This document shows positions 1 to 8,039 of a stretch of DNA of 64,000 nucleotides, in pieces (position 1 is the stretch's first letter; each line of letters begins with the position of its first letter). Below the pieces are notes generated by a model. That model was not told the origin of the DNA. It searched no databases and saw only the letters and a list, made by a program, of their open reading frames with translations. Origin of the DNA: Microbispora sp. H11081 (lineage in GTDB: Bacteria > Actinomycetota > Actinomycetes > Streptosporangiales > Streptosporangiaceae); NCBI RefSeq assembly GCF_012999535.1, contig NZ_JABBWV010000004.1, positions 62,001 to 126,000 of the forward strand, read 5' to 3'. A program made the translations under genes and the position numbers.

Positions 1-195
1 GCAGCACTTGATGACGATGTCGCGGTCGGTGATGATGCCTTTGAGCCGGTCGTCCTCCCCGCAGATGGGCAGGGCCCCGACGCCCAGGTCGCGCATCATC
101 TCGGCGGCCCTGCGCAGGCTGTCGTGCTCGCCGATGCACTGCGCGCCCTCGTGCATGACCTGGCCGGCGGTCTTGGACACTCCCTCTGTGGTCAT
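1..195 (-). CDS. CBS-domain protein, 3' end outside window
   Basis: Only the first 65 codons are present, because the gene runs off the left edge. The visible part begins MTTEGVSKTAGQVM and continues into a CBS motif: a short helix, then a segment around residues 42-62 reading VGALPICGEDDRLKGIITDR. CBS pairs usually sense adenine nucleotides, and stand-alone actinobacterial versions of about 130-150 residues are often stress-related. The ATG follows AT-rich sequence (TTAGCC before the start). The CBS fold is clear from the GxLPV/I-x(6)-G-I-IT-DRD pattern. The ligand and the second CBS repeat cannot be judged from this fragment. Confidence 0.85.
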   Translation of the reverse strand, partial: MTTEGVSKTAGQVMHEGAQCIGEHDSLRRAAEMMRDLGVGALPICGEDDRLKGIITDRDIVIKCC

Positions 196-258
196 GGCTA
201 ACCCCCGATTCCCTCTTTTGAGCGGTTATGCCCCATATGTCGGGAAATAAGACCGGAA

Positions 259-621
259 TCACAGCCGGGGAAGGAAGTGCTCGCCGCGCAGGGCGCGCTC
301 CACCAGCGCGATCGACGCGGCCAGCCGTACGAGCCGGGGGCCCTCCTGGCGGTAGGCGTCCAGGACGGCCTCGACCGCGTGCGGGGGGAGATGTCCCTTC
401 AGCTCCACCGCCGCTCCGCGGTAGCCCTCCCTGGCCGCCTGGATCGAGGCCGCCACCTGCTGGCGTGCCATCCGGGCGAGCGCGAGCGGGTGACGGCGCA
501 GCACGCCGTACGCGCGGTAGTCCGGAGGCACCGCGTCGAGCAGCCACGACACGGCCGAGATCTCCCAATCGGGGCTGTCCGGAGGGCGCACCTCCGGCGG
601 CCAGCCGGGTGGCACGTACAC
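259..621 (-). CDS. conserved actinobacterial protein of unknown function
   Basis: This encodes a 120-residue protein starting at a GTG (VYVPPGWPPEV). It is rich in Trp and Pro at the N-terminus, and the rest looks all-helical and soluble, with Arg/Ala-rich helices (for example RRHPLALARMARQQ around residues 42-55). No signal peptide, membrane segment or catalytic motif is visible. The N-terminal pattern GWPPxVRPPxxPDWE followed by a helical body containing LRRHP is familiar to me from small hypothetical proteins in many actinobacteria. It is divergent from lhgO with only about 90 bp between them. The reading frame stays open further upstream, but those codons show no ribosome binding site, so I favour the short form. 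Confidence 0.6.
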   Translation of the reverse strand: MYVPPGWPPEVRPPDSPDWEISAVSWLLDAVPPDYRAYGVLRRHPLALARMARQQVAASIQAAREGYRGAAVELKGHLPPHAVEAVLDAYRQEGPRLVRLAASIALVERALRGEHFLPRL

Positions 622-709
622 GCAGCCATCGTACCGAACACAGGTTCGATCACCGCGGAGCGACTCCGGCTGCCACAATGTGCGCCATGCTGACGAGAGC
701 CGCGCGGAC

Positions 710-1894
710 ATGAGGATCGGGATCGTCGGCGCCGGGATCCTCGGTCTGGCCGTGGCCCGGCAGATGGCGCGGGCAGGCGCCGAGGTGACCGTCCTGGAGA
801 AGGAGAACCGGGTCGCCGCCCACCAGACCGGGCACAACAGCGGGGTCGTGCACGCGGGGATCTACTACCAGCCCGGCTCGCTCAAGGCGACGCTCTGCCG
901 GGAGGGCGCGGCCATGCTGCGCGAGTACTGCGCCGAGCACGGCCTGCCGTACGACGAGGCGGGCAAGCTCGTCGTGGCCTCCACCCGGGCCGAACTGCCC
1001 GGCCTGCGCCGCATCGCCGAGCGGGCCAGGGAGAACGGCGTGCCCGGCATCGCCGAACTCGACGCGATCGGCCTGCGGGACGTGGAGCCGTACGCGGTCG
1101 GGGTCGCCGCCGTCCACTCGCCGCACACCGCGATCACCGACTTCGCCGCGGTCGCGCGCCGCCTCGCCGCCGACGTGGCCGAGGCCGGCGGGACCGTACG
1201 GCTCTCGCGTCCCGTACGCGCGATCAGGCAGACCACGGACGGCGTCGCGGTGCTGGCAGGGCGGGAGAGGTTCGACTTCGACCGCCTGATCTCCTGCGCC
1301 GGTCTCGGCTCGGACGGCGTGGCGGACCTGGCGGGGGCGGGCGGCGACGTGCGGATCGTCCCGTTCCGCGGGGAGTACTACCGGCTCGCCGGGCCGGCGC
1401 GTGACCTGGTGAAAGGGCTCATCTACCCCGTGCCCGACCCCCGGTACCCCTTCCTCGGCGTCCACCTGACCCGCCGGATCGACGGGGAGGTCCTGGTCGG
1501 GCCCAACGCCGTGCCCGCGCTCGCCCTGGAGGGCTACTCCTGGCGGTCCGTGTCGGCGCGTGACCTGCGGCGGATCGCCGCCTGGCCGGGCACGCGGCGG
1601 CTGGCGGCCGAGCACTGGCGGACCGGCCTGCGCGAGGTGTACGGCTCGCTGGCCAAACACGCCTTCGTGGCCGCCGCCCGGCGGTACGTGCCAGAACTGG
1701 CCCCGGCCGACCTCGTACGCACCGAGGGCGGCGTGCGGGCGCAGGCCGTGTCGCGGGACGGCGGGCTGCTCGACGACTTCGTCATCGACGTGCGCGGACG
1801 GATCGTGCTGGTGCGCAACGCGCCCTCACCGGCGGCCACGAGCAGCCTCGCCATCGCCCGGCATATCGCCTTAACGGTTCCCTTAGCCAATTAG
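710..1894 (+). CDS. lhgO: L-2-hydroxyglutarate oxidase (FAD-dependent)
   Basis: This is a 394-residue DAO-superfamily flavoprotein. The Rossmann motif GIVGAGILGLAVARQM (residues 4-19) binds FAD, followed by the acidic ribose-binding end of the second strand (TVLEKE). The sequence KENRVAAHQTGHNSGVVHAGIYY is the LhgO/YgaF signature, and the C-terminal NAPSPAATSSLAIA matches the family's FAD-binding end. Members oxidise L-2-hydroxyglutarate to 2-oxoglutarate and usually pass electrons to the quinone pool. The length is normal (about 400). I start at the ATG just before the glycine-rich motif. A GTG 30 bp upstream is possible but adds residues not expected in the family. The following regulator begins 18 bp downstream. 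Confidence 0.9.
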   Translation: MRIGIVGAGILGLAVARQMARAGAEVTVLEKENRVAAHQTGHNSGVVHAGIYYQPGSLKATLCREGAAMLREYCAEHGLPYDEAGKLVVASTRAELPGLRRIAERARENGVPGIAELDAIGLRDVEPYAVGVAAVHSPHTAITDFAAVARRLAADVAEAGGTVRLSRPVRAIRQTTDGVAVLAGRERFDFDRLISCAGLGSDGVADLAGAGGDVRIVPFRGEYYRLAGPARDLVKGLIYPVPDPRYPFLGVHLTRRIDGEVLVGPNAVPALALEGYSWRSVSARDLRRIAAWPGTRRLAAEHWRTGLREVYGSLAKHAFVAAARRYVPELAPADLVRTEGGVRAQAVSRDGGLLDDFVIDVRGRIVLVRNAPSPAATSSLAIARHIALTVPLAN

Positions 1895-1912
1895 GTCTAG
1901 AGTGCAGGCGCC

Positions 1913-2635
1913 ATGGTCGCTGCATCTCCTGAAGCCCGGCTGCTGATCGTCGAGGACGAGCCGAACATCCTCGAACTGCTCGCGGCCAGTCTCCGGTATG
2001 CCGGATTCGAGGTCCGCACCGCGTCCAACGGCGGTGAGGCGGTCGCCGCGGCCCAGCGGCACCGCCCGGACCTGATCGTGCTCGACGTCATGCTGCCCGA
2101 CATGGACGGGTTCGACATCGTACGCAGGCTGCGCGGCGGCGGCAGCCACACCCCTGTGGTCTTCCTCACGGCGCGGGACGCCACCGAGGACAAGGTCAGG
2201 GGCCTGACGCTCGGCGGCGACGACTACGTGACCAAGCCGTTCAGCCTGGAGGAGGTCGTCGCCCGCATCCGGGCCGTGCTGCGCCGCACCGCCGGGGACC
2301 CGCTGGTCGCCCCGCCACGGCTGACCTTCGCCGACATCGAACTGGACGAGGAGTCCCACGAGGTCTGGCGCGGCGGCCAGGCCGTGCCGCTGTCGCCCAC
2401 CGAGTTCAAGCTGCTGCGTTACTTCATGCGCAACGCCGGCCGGGTGCTGTCGAAGGCCCAGATCCTCGACCACGTGTGGGAATACGACTTCCGCGGCGAC
2501 GCCGGGATCGTCGAGTCGTACGTGTCGGTGCTGCGCCGCAAGCTCGACGGCGCGCAGACCATGGCCCACCCCCGGCTCATCCACACGCTGCGCGGCGTCG
2601 GCTACGTCATGCGGACACCGCCAGCCGGCGCCTGA
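1913..2635 (+). CDS. OmpR/PhoB-family response regulator (TrcR-like)
   Basis: A 240-residue response regulator with a receiver domain at about residues 9-120. The acidic pair is ED (14-15), the phospho-acceptor is Asp58 in LIVLDVMLPDMDG, and the switch Lys lies in DDYVTKPF. The C-terminal winged helix (about 135-235) contains LSPTEFKLLRYFM and LRGVGYVMR. The kinase gene begins 3 bp after the stop, so the pair is an operon. The sequence around GGDDYVTKPFSLEEVVARIR is closest in style to mycobacterial TrcR. A paralogous regulator lies at 10672-11358, suggesting duplication around the transporter genes. Targets are not shown, but the exporter operon 4 kb downstream carries a suitable direct-repeat site. 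Confidence 0.93.
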   Translation: MVAASPEARLLIVEDEPNILELLAASLRYAGFEVRTASNGGEAVAAAQRHRPDLIVLDVMLPDMDGFDIVRRLRGGGSHTPVVFLTARDATEDKVRGLTLGGDDYVTKPFSLEEVVARIRAVLRRTAGDPLVAPPRLTFADIELDEESHEVWRGGQAVPLSPTEFKLLRYFMRNAGRVLSKAQILDHVWEYDFRGDAGIVESYVSVLRRKLDGAQTMAHPRLIHTLRGVGYVMRTPPAGA

Positions 2636-2638
2636 GCC

Positions 2639-4054
2639 GTGTCGGGGCGCACGCCGCTGCGGATCCGGCTCAGCGCGGCCATGCTCGCGCTGGTCGCGGT
2701 CGCGCTCGCCGCCATCGGCGTGGGCAGCGTCTCTGTGCTGCGCGACTACCTGGTCAGCCGGGTTGACCTGCAGGTCGCCATGCTGGCGAACGAGACCCGG
2801 ATCCGGCTCGACCGCGGGCCCGCGGCGTTCGCACGGCTCAGGCTGCCGCCCGAGGGACGCGTGGAGATCCGCGACACCGGCGGCAGGACGCTGCTCGCCC
2901 AGGCGGGCATGAGCGTGGAGGACCTGCCCGGTCCCGCCGTCGTGACCTCCCTGCGCCCGGCGACGGTCCCCGCGGTGTCGGGGGATGGCCGGTGGCGCGC
3001 CCGCGTCGTGCCCGTCGACGGCCGGGGCACGGTGGTCGTCGCGGTGGACATGGCCTCGGTCGGCCAGATCACCGCCCGGCTCGCCCTCATCGAGGCGCTG
3101 GTCGGCGGCGCCCTGATGGTCGTGCTCGCCGTCGTCGGCGTCGTGATCGTACGGCGGAGCCTGCGGCCCCTGGCGGAGATCGAGGCGACCGCCGAGGCCA
3201 TCGCCAGGGGAAACCTAGGCAGCCGGATGCCCGACCGCGACCCGCGTACGGAGGTCGGGCGGCTCGCCCGCGCGCTGAACGGCATGCTCGCCCAGATCGA
3301 GGCGGCCTTCCAGGCGCGGGCCGCCTCCGAGGCGGCGGCCAGGGAGTCGGAGGCGAAGGCGCGGGAGTCGGAGGCGCGCATGCGCCGCTTCGTGGCCGAC
3401 GCCTCGCACGAACTGCGCACGCCGCTCACCTCGATCAGGGGCTTCGCCGAGTTCCACCGGCAGGTGCCGGACGCGGACGTCACCCGGCTGTTGTCGCGCA
3501 TCGAGAGCGAGGCCGCCCGCATGGGTCTGCTGGTGGACGATCTGCTGCTGCTCGCCCGGCTCGACCAGCAGCGCCCGCTGCGCATGCGGCCCGTGGACCT
3601 GCTGGCCCTGGCGGCCGACGCCGTCCACGACGCCAGGACCCTCTGCCCCGACCGAGACGTGTCGCTCGTGGTCGAGGGGGACGCCGCGCTGATCGTCTCG
3701 GGTGACGAGGTGCGGTTGCGGCAGGTCGTGGGCAACCTGATGAGCAACGCCAGGACCCACACGCCCGAGGGAACCCCGATCACCGTACGCGTCGGAAGCC
3801 GGGACGGTACGGCGTACATCGAGGTGGCGGACAAGGGGCCCGGCCTCACCCCCGAACAGGCCGCCCGGGTCTTCGAGCGTTTCTACCGCGCCGACCCCTC
3901 CCGTACGCGGCCCTCCGGGGGCAGCGGCCTGGGGCTGGCGATCGTACGGTCCCTCGTCGAGGCGCACGGCGGCGAGGTCGGCGTGGAGACCGCTCCCGGC
4001 GCCGGGGCCGCCTTCCGTGTCACCCTCCCCCTCGCCCCCGAGGCCCGCCCCTGA
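2639..4054 (+). CDS. sensor histidine kinase paired with upstream regulator
   Basis: A 471-residue membrane kinase starting at GTG. The first transmembrane helix is at about residues 10-32 and a small extracytoplasmic sensor spans about 33-148. The second helix is at about 150-172 (ALVGGALMVVLAVVGVVIV), followed by HAMP and a short coiled coil rich in ARESEAKARESEAR. The HisKA domain has the phospho-acceptor His257 in DASHELRTPLTSIR. HATPase_c carries the N box (VVGNLMSNARTHTPEG), G1 (DKGPGL), F box (FERFYR) and G2 (GGSGLGLAIV). This is a complete kinase with the same architecture as the one at 11333-12850, including the RDYLVSRVD/RGYLVDRVD segment after helix 1, so the two are recent paralogues. 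Confidence 0.93.
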   Translation: MSGRTPLRIRLSAAMLALVAVALAAIGVGSVSVLRDYLVSRVDLQVAMLANETRIRLDRGPAAFARLRLPPEGRVEIRDTGGRTLLAQAGMSVEDLPGPAVVTSLRPATVPAVSGDGRWRARVVPVDGRGTVVVAVDMASVGQITARLALIEALVGGALMVVLAVVGVVIVRRSLRPLAEIEATAEAIARGNLGSRMPDRDPRTEVGRLARALNGMLAQIEAAFQARAASEAAARESEAKARESEARMRRFVADASHELRTPLTSIRGFAEFHRQVPDADVTRLLSRIESEAARMGLLVDDLLLLARLDQQRPLRMRPVDLLALAADAVHDARTLCPDRDVSLVVEGDAALIVSGDEVRLRQVVGNLMSNARTHTPEGTPITVRVGSRDGTAYIEVADKGPGLTPEQAARVFERFYRADPSRTRPSGGSGLGLAIVRSLVEAHGGEVGVETAPGAGAAFRVTLPLAPEARP

Positions 4055-4124
4055 ACCGCTGATCCCGCTGACTCCCCGTCCCGCGAAGCGGAGGTCGAGG
4101 GCGGAAGGCGTTCGTGGTCGGCGG

Positions 4125-4751
4125 TCAGTCCAGGGTGTAGTCGGTCGGGTCCTTGACCTGGTCGTAAGACGCGGCGTTCAGCCAGTGACACCAGAGATTC
4201 ATGCCGGAGATCGACAACCGCCTGTTGTGCATGTTGTCTCCGCTCCACGCCGCCACCTCGACACGCGGGCCTCCTGACGACCGTAAAGAAGCCACCACTT
4301 CCAGGGCCGGCTTGAGGTCGGTGTCGGTCGACATCAGGATCCCGACGTCATACTCCTTCTCGATGGCCAACCGCACGAAGTCGACCGCCAGCGCGACGTC
4401 GACGCCTTTCTCCTGTGGCTTTTCGCCGGGAGCGCAACGTTCAGGCCACCCGTACGGATAGCGAAGAGTGCGGAGGGCGGTCACCACCTCAGCGCTGCGT
4501 TCCCAGGCGGCGACCTGCCGCGTGCAGGCTCCGTATCCCTTGGGGTCCCTTGTTGCGGCGGGCCTGCCGTGATAGACCCTGACCTGGGTCAGTTCACGGT
4601 CATAAGGGCTGTTGCGGACTATATGTTGACCAAGTGTCAATGGGAATATCTGTCCGGCCGTATGGGGAGGGTGTAATTGTGAGTAGAAACAGCTGCGGGC
4701 ACCCTTGTAGACGTTCTGATAGTCGATGAACAGAATGACGCGGTCTGTCAC
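4125..4751 (-). CDS. NYN-domain protein, putative RNA-processing nuclease
   Basis: A 208-residue soluble protein of the NYN/LabA-like (DUF88) family, a PIN-like fold that usually cuts or binds RNA. Acidic residues sit where the active site should be: Asp in VILFIDYQNVYKG near the N-terminus, Asp in EKGVDVALAVDFVRLA in the middle, and STDTDLKPALE. The GTG start was chosen because it directly precedes the DRVILFID strand and follows GTGGGG at suitable spacing. An upstream in-frame ATG would have to read through the hairpin described at 4771-4806. It sits convergent to the kinase gene and is not obviously part of the exporter system. Substrate unknown. Confidence 0.8.
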   Translation of the reverse strand: MTDRVILFIDYQNVYKGARSCFYSQLHPPHTAGQIFPLTLGQHIVRNSPYDRELTQVRVYHGRPAATRDPKGYGACTRQVAAWERSAEVVTALRTLRYPYGWPERCAPGEKPQEKGVDVALAVDFVRLAIEKEYDVGILMSTDTDLKPALEVVASLRSSGGPRVEVAAWSGDNMHNRRLSISGMNLWCHWLNAASYDQVKDPTDYTLD

Positions 4752-4770
4752 TTTGCCCCACAACAAATAA

Positions 4771-4806
4771 TCCCCGCCAGTCCGGGTGATACCCGGACGG
4801 CGGGGA
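4771..4806 (-). promoter_or_regulatory. leader hairpin, possible attenuator, of the NYN gene
   Basis: Near-perfect inverted repeat with arms of 8 and 8 bp (TCCCCGCC and GTCCGGGT), one bulged base, and a 3-nt loop. On the minus strand it begins about 5 nt after the predicted transcription start and is followed by the T-rich run ATTATTTGTTG, then the ribosome binding site and GTG. It could act as a 5'-end stabiliser, an attenuator, or a binding site for the encoded protein. The structure is seen directly; the role is inferred. Confidence 0.6.
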
Positions 4807-4817
4807 GCAGTGTTTTC

Positions 4818-4847
4818 TTTATACGAGAGTAGCGAGGGCCGCGTCAA
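4818..4847 (-). promoter_or_regulatory. housekeeping-type promoter of the NYN gene
   Basis: On the minus strand TTGACG (4847-4842) is separated by 18 bp from TATAAA (4823-4818). That is five of six consensus bases at both hexamers, unusually good for such GC-rich DNA. The predicted start is an A at about 4811, placing the hairpin almost at the 5' end of the transcript. Confidence 0.7.
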
Positions 4848-4932
4848 CTCGCAGGGAAATGACGTGACCTCGTCTTTGCGCGCGACCGGGCTGGACGCCG
4901 TGTGGACCGCCGCCGGATCAGTGGGCTCCGGG

Positions 4933-6744
4933 TCAGTGGGCTCCGGGGAAGCCTTCGTCGGGGAAGGCGGTAGAGGCGGAGGGCAGGACGACCTGGTCGC
5001 CCTCGGCGAGACCGTCGGTGATCTCGACGTGGGTGTCGCCGCGCACGCCGATCCTGACCGTACGGCGCGTCTGCGTTCCGCCGTTCACGACGGTCACCAC
5101 GGCGCTGCCGTCGTCCTGGGCGCGTACGGCCTGTGAGGGGACGTAGAGCGCGTCGGCCGCCTCGCCGGTCGTCACCCGTACGGTGGCGCTCTGCCCCAGC
5201 AGCAGCCGGGCGGGACGGTTCTCCAGGTCGATCGTCACGCCGTAGCGGACGAGACGGTTGGAGGTGGTCGCGGTCGGGTCGACGTGGGCGACCGTTCCCG
5301 CGTACTCCTGCCCCGGTCGCGTGGACAGCGTGACGGTGGCCGCCTGACCGACCTTGAGGAAGCGGATGTCCGACTCGGTGAACATCGCCCGCACCTGCAG
5401 GGCGTCGAGGTCGCCCAGGGTGATGAAGGCGCCCGAGGTGTAACGGGAGCCCGTGGTCCCCGCGATGGACAGGATCGTGCCGTCCGCCGGAGCCTTGATC
5501 CGCACCCCGGCGAGGGCCTGCTTGGCCTCGGCCAGTTCGGTCGTCGCCTGGCTGACCTGTGCCTCAGCCTGCGCCTCGGTCAGCCGGACGCCGCCCCCCT
5601 GGCCGCCCTGGCCCCCCGGAGCAGTGCGGCCGCCGCCGAAGCCCGCGCGCCCCTGCGTGCCGCCGCCCTGGCCTTGTCCGCTCCACCCCTGAGAGCCCTG
5701 TCCCTGGCCGGGCGCGCAGGTGGAGGAGGAAGCGCTGGGGGAGAGGCTCGGCTTGGCGGTGGGCTGGTGCGCCGGCGGCGTGGGCAGGATCGAGACGCTC
5801 GCCTCGGGGTTCGGCGCGGTAGCGCCGTGCGTAGGGGCCGGGTGGTGCGGCCTGGACGGTGTCGGGTGCGGGCGCGGGCGTGGCGTGACCGAGGGAGCCG
5901 GACTGGGCTGGGGCGTGGCGCCGCCGTGATCGCCACTGTGATCACCGCCGTGATTACCGCTGTGATCGTGGTCGTGGTCACCGCCCTGGTACGCCACAAG
6001 CGCGATGCTCGCCGCGCTCACCCCGTCGCCCATCGCGGCGGCGGCCGGTCGGCTCGACGGCCGGGCGGTCGTGGAAGGCTGCGAGGAGGGCCGCGGCGAA
6101 GGCTGTGGGGAGGGACGCGCGGACGCCTGCCCGGAAGGCCGTACGGAGGGAGCCGGGCACGAGACCGGGCCACCGCCGCCGGAGCCCGCCGCGTTCCCCG
6201 AGCCGGCTCCAGGGCCGGTCCCGCCGGAGCTTCCGGCCCCCGCGCCGCCGCCGTAAGAGCCGGTACCAGCGCCGTTAGAGCCGGTGCCGCCGCCGTACGC
6301 GCGGGCTCCGGAGCCACCCGCGCCTAGCGCGGCGGCCCCCGCTCCGGTGGCGGTGGCGGTGGCGGTGCCGTTCTCGACGTCGTCGAGGGTCTCCTGGGCG
6401 GCGGCGAGGGCGGCCTTCGCGGCCTCGTAGTTCTCCCTGGCGATGGTGTCGTCGACCCGGGCGAGGACCTCGCCCCTGCGCACCTTCTCGCCCACCTTGA
6501 CGTAGACCTTCTCGACCGTGCCCTCCGCTCCGAACGCCAGGTCGCGTACGCCGGTGTCGATCGTGTTGCCGGCGGCGGAGACGTACGACTCGACCGTGCC
6601 ACGCTGGACCGAGGCGAGCGCCATGCGATCGGCCACGGAGGCGTCGCCGCCCGTGGCGGAGATCACGGCGACGCTCGCGATGACGATCCCCGCCAGCGCG
6701 AGCCCTCCGACGCTGAGTGGAGTGCTCGGTCTCATGGCGGACAT
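4933..6744 (-). CDS. HlyD/MacA-type adaptor with a giant low-complexity insert
   Basis: A 603-residue protein with an N-terminal membrane anchor (about 10-30) and a first half barrel/lipoyl segment (GAEGTVEKVYVKVGEKVRRGEVLARVDD, about 72-99). The first coiled-coil helix is at about 101-124, and its partner helix only begins at about 387. Between them lie some 260 residues of Gly/Ser/Pro/Gln-rich sequence containing a His/Asp cluster at about 256-273 and two Cys (196 and 343). The C-terminal half (about 415-600) has the second lipoyl strand, beta-barrel (VTLSTRPGQEYAGTV) and membrane-proximal domain, as in periplasmic adaptors. No ABC genes follow it; it diverges from the complete exporter operon. 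A second ATG 9 bp inside the frame has AGGATG at better spacing and may be the true start. Confidence 0.85.
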   Translation of the reverse strand: MSAMRPSTPLSVGGLALAGIVIASVAVISATGGDASVADRMALASVQRGTVESYVSAAGNTIDTGVRDLAFGAEGTVEKVYVKVGEKVRRGEVLARVDDTIARENYEAAKAALAAAQETLDDVENGTATATATGAGAAALGAGGSGARAYGGGTGSNGAGTGSYGGGAGAGSSGGTGPGAGSGNAAGSGGGGPVSCPAPSVRPSGQASARPSPQPSPRPSSQPSTTARPSSRPAAAAMGDGVSAASIALVAYQGGDHDHDHSGNHGGDHSGDHGGATPQPSPAPSVTPRPRPHPTPSRPHHPAPTHGATAPNPEASVSILPTPPAHQPTAKPSLSPSASSSTCAPGQGQGSQGWSGQGQGGGTQGRAGFGGGRTAPGGQGGQGGGVRLTEAQAEAQVSQATTELAEAKQALAGVRIKAPADGTILSIAGTTGSRYTSGAFITLGDLDALQVRAMFTESDIRFLKVGQAATVTLSTRPGQEYAGTVAHVDPTATTSNRLVRYGVTIDLENRPARLLLGQSATVRVTTGEAADALYVPSQAVRAQDDGSAVVTVVNGGTQTRRTVRIGVRGDTHVEITDGLAEGDQVVLPSASTAFPDEGFPGAH

Positions 6745-6753
6745 CCTGCTGAC

Positions 6754-6763
6754 GTCACGTGAC
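6754..6763. promoter_or_regulatory. 10-bp perfect palindrome between divergent adaptor genes
   Basis: GTCACGTGAC lies 10 bp upstream of the leftward adaptor start in the 137-bp divergent intergenic region. It is E-box/G-box-like and could bind a dimeric regulator. No promoter hexamers around it are convincing, so this is a low-confidence call. Confidence 0.25.
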
Positions 6764-6820
6764 CGGTGGCTTGGCCGTACCTGAGAGTTGTCTGTGGATG
6801 CGGGCTCCCGATCCGGACTG

Positions 6821-6849
6821 TCAGCAAACCCTCAGCATCGGCCTAGGTT
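6821..6849 (+). promoter_or_regulatory. promoter with OmpR-type direct repeat, exporter operon
   Basis: Two copies of TCAGCA at 6821 and 6832 are exactly 11 bp apart, one helical turn, the spacing typical of OmpR/PhoB-family dimers. The first copy falls at the -35 position of a -10-like TAGGTT (6844-6849), with a 17-bp spacer. The expected start at about 6856 leaves a 26-nt leader before the GTG at 6882. One of the two flanking response regulators is the natural candidate for binding here. Confidence 0.5.
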
Positions 6850-6881
6850 GCCCGCAGCGGAGTTTGCCAGGGTTCGACGTC

Positions 6882-8039
6882 GTGAAGCTGTCGACGAAGC
6901 GCAGGACGCTGGTCATCAACGGCGTCCTTGTGGTGCTGCTGCTCGGCGGGATCGCGGCGGCCTGGGCGTCCTTGGGGAGCGACTCCCCGGGCGACGGCGC
7001 CGCGCCGCTGACGACCCGGGTGACCCGCGGGACCGTGCTCGCGTCGGTGTCGGCCTCCGGTTCTGTCGAGAGCGCCAGGACACGCGCCCTCGATTTCGGT
7101 GCGAACGGCACCGTCGAGTCGGTCCTGGTCGAGACGGGCGACCGGGTCAAGAAGGGACAGGTGCTCGCGCGCGTCGACGACACGGCGGCCCGGGAGAGCC
7201 TCGAGGCGGCCCGGGCGAGCCTGGACGCCGCCGAGGAGGCGGACACCTCCACGGCCTCGGGCTACTCGCAGTACGTCAACGCGAGGAACGCCTACCGCTC
7301 GGCGAAGCGGGCGCTGGCCGGCACCGTGATCAAGGCGCCGTTCGCCGGGGTCGTCACGGCGGTCAACGGGGCCGTCGGCGGCTCGTCCGGCGGATCCGGC
7401 GGGTCCGGCGGCTCCGCCCAGGGCAGCCTCGCGCAGTCGCAGAGCGGATCGGGCGGGTCGAGCGGGTCCGCTGGCTCCAGCGGGTCCGGCGGCTTCATCG
7501 AGATCGCCGATCCCGCCCGGCTGCGCATCGTGGGGAACTTCACCGAGGCCGACGTCAGCAGGATCAAGACTGGCCAGGCGGCGACGGTGTCCTTCGACGC
7601 GCTCACCGGGATCACCGCCACTGGCAAGGTGACGGTGATCGACCCGCAGCCGCGGACGAACAACAACGTCGTGCAGTACGCCGTGACGATCTCGCTGACC
7701 GACGTGCCCTCCACCGTACGGCTCGGCCAGACGGCCACGGCACGGGTGACGGTGGGCGAGGCGGCCGACGTGCTCACCTTGCCGTCCACGACGGTCACCA
7801 CGGCGGGCGGCCAGACCACCGTGACGGTGCTGGAGAACGGCACACAGGTCGTGAAACGGGTGGAGGTGGGCGTGAAGGGCGACACCACCACCGAGATCAA
7901 GTCAGGGCTCCAGGAGGGCGACCAGGTGGTGCGGCCCCGGGCGGCGACGACCGGCGGAGGCGGCATCCAGTTCCCCGGAGGCGGAGGCGGGTTCGGCCGC
8001 GGCTTCGGTGGCGGCGGTGGCGGCGGAGGCAACCGATGA
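6882..8039 (+). CDS. MacA-like adaptor (membrane fusion protein) of the exporter
   Basis: A 385-residue adaptor with a cytoplasmic N-terminus KLSTKRR, one anchor helix (about 9-28) and a lipoyl half motif (GTVESVLVETGDRVKKGQVLARVDD). The short alpha-hairpin is at about 100-145, and the Gly/Ser-rich linker at about 165-205 is a smaller version of the insert in the divergent paralogue. Barrel and membrane-proximal domains (VGEAADVLTLPSTTV, KSGLQEGDQVV) follow, ending in a Gly-rich tail. The GTG start directly precedes the positively charged anchor. Upstream in-frame ATGs lie within the promoter region. It overlaps the ATPase gene by ATGA, so it is translationally coupled. In Gram-positive bacteria such proteins pair with MacB-like ABC units to export peptides, lipids or drugs. 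Confidence 0.88.
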   Translation: MKLSTKRRTLVINGVLVVLLLGGIAAAWASLGSDSPGDGAAPLTTRVTRGTVLASVSASGSVESARTRALDFGANGTVESVLVETGDRVKKGQVLARVDDTAARESLEAARASLDAAEEADTSTASGYSQYVNARNAYRSAKRALAGTVIKAPFAGVVTAVNGAVGGSSGGSGGSGGSAQGSLAQSQSGSGGSSGSAGSSGSGGFIEIADPARLRIVGNFTEADVSRIKTGQAATVSFDALTGITATGKVTVIDPQPRTNNNVVQYAVTISLTDVPSTVRLGQTATARVTVGEAADVLTLPSTTVTTAGGQTTVTVLENGTQVVKRVEVGVKGDTTTEIKSGLQEGDQVVRPRAATTGGGGIQFPGGGGGFGRGFGGGGGGGGNR

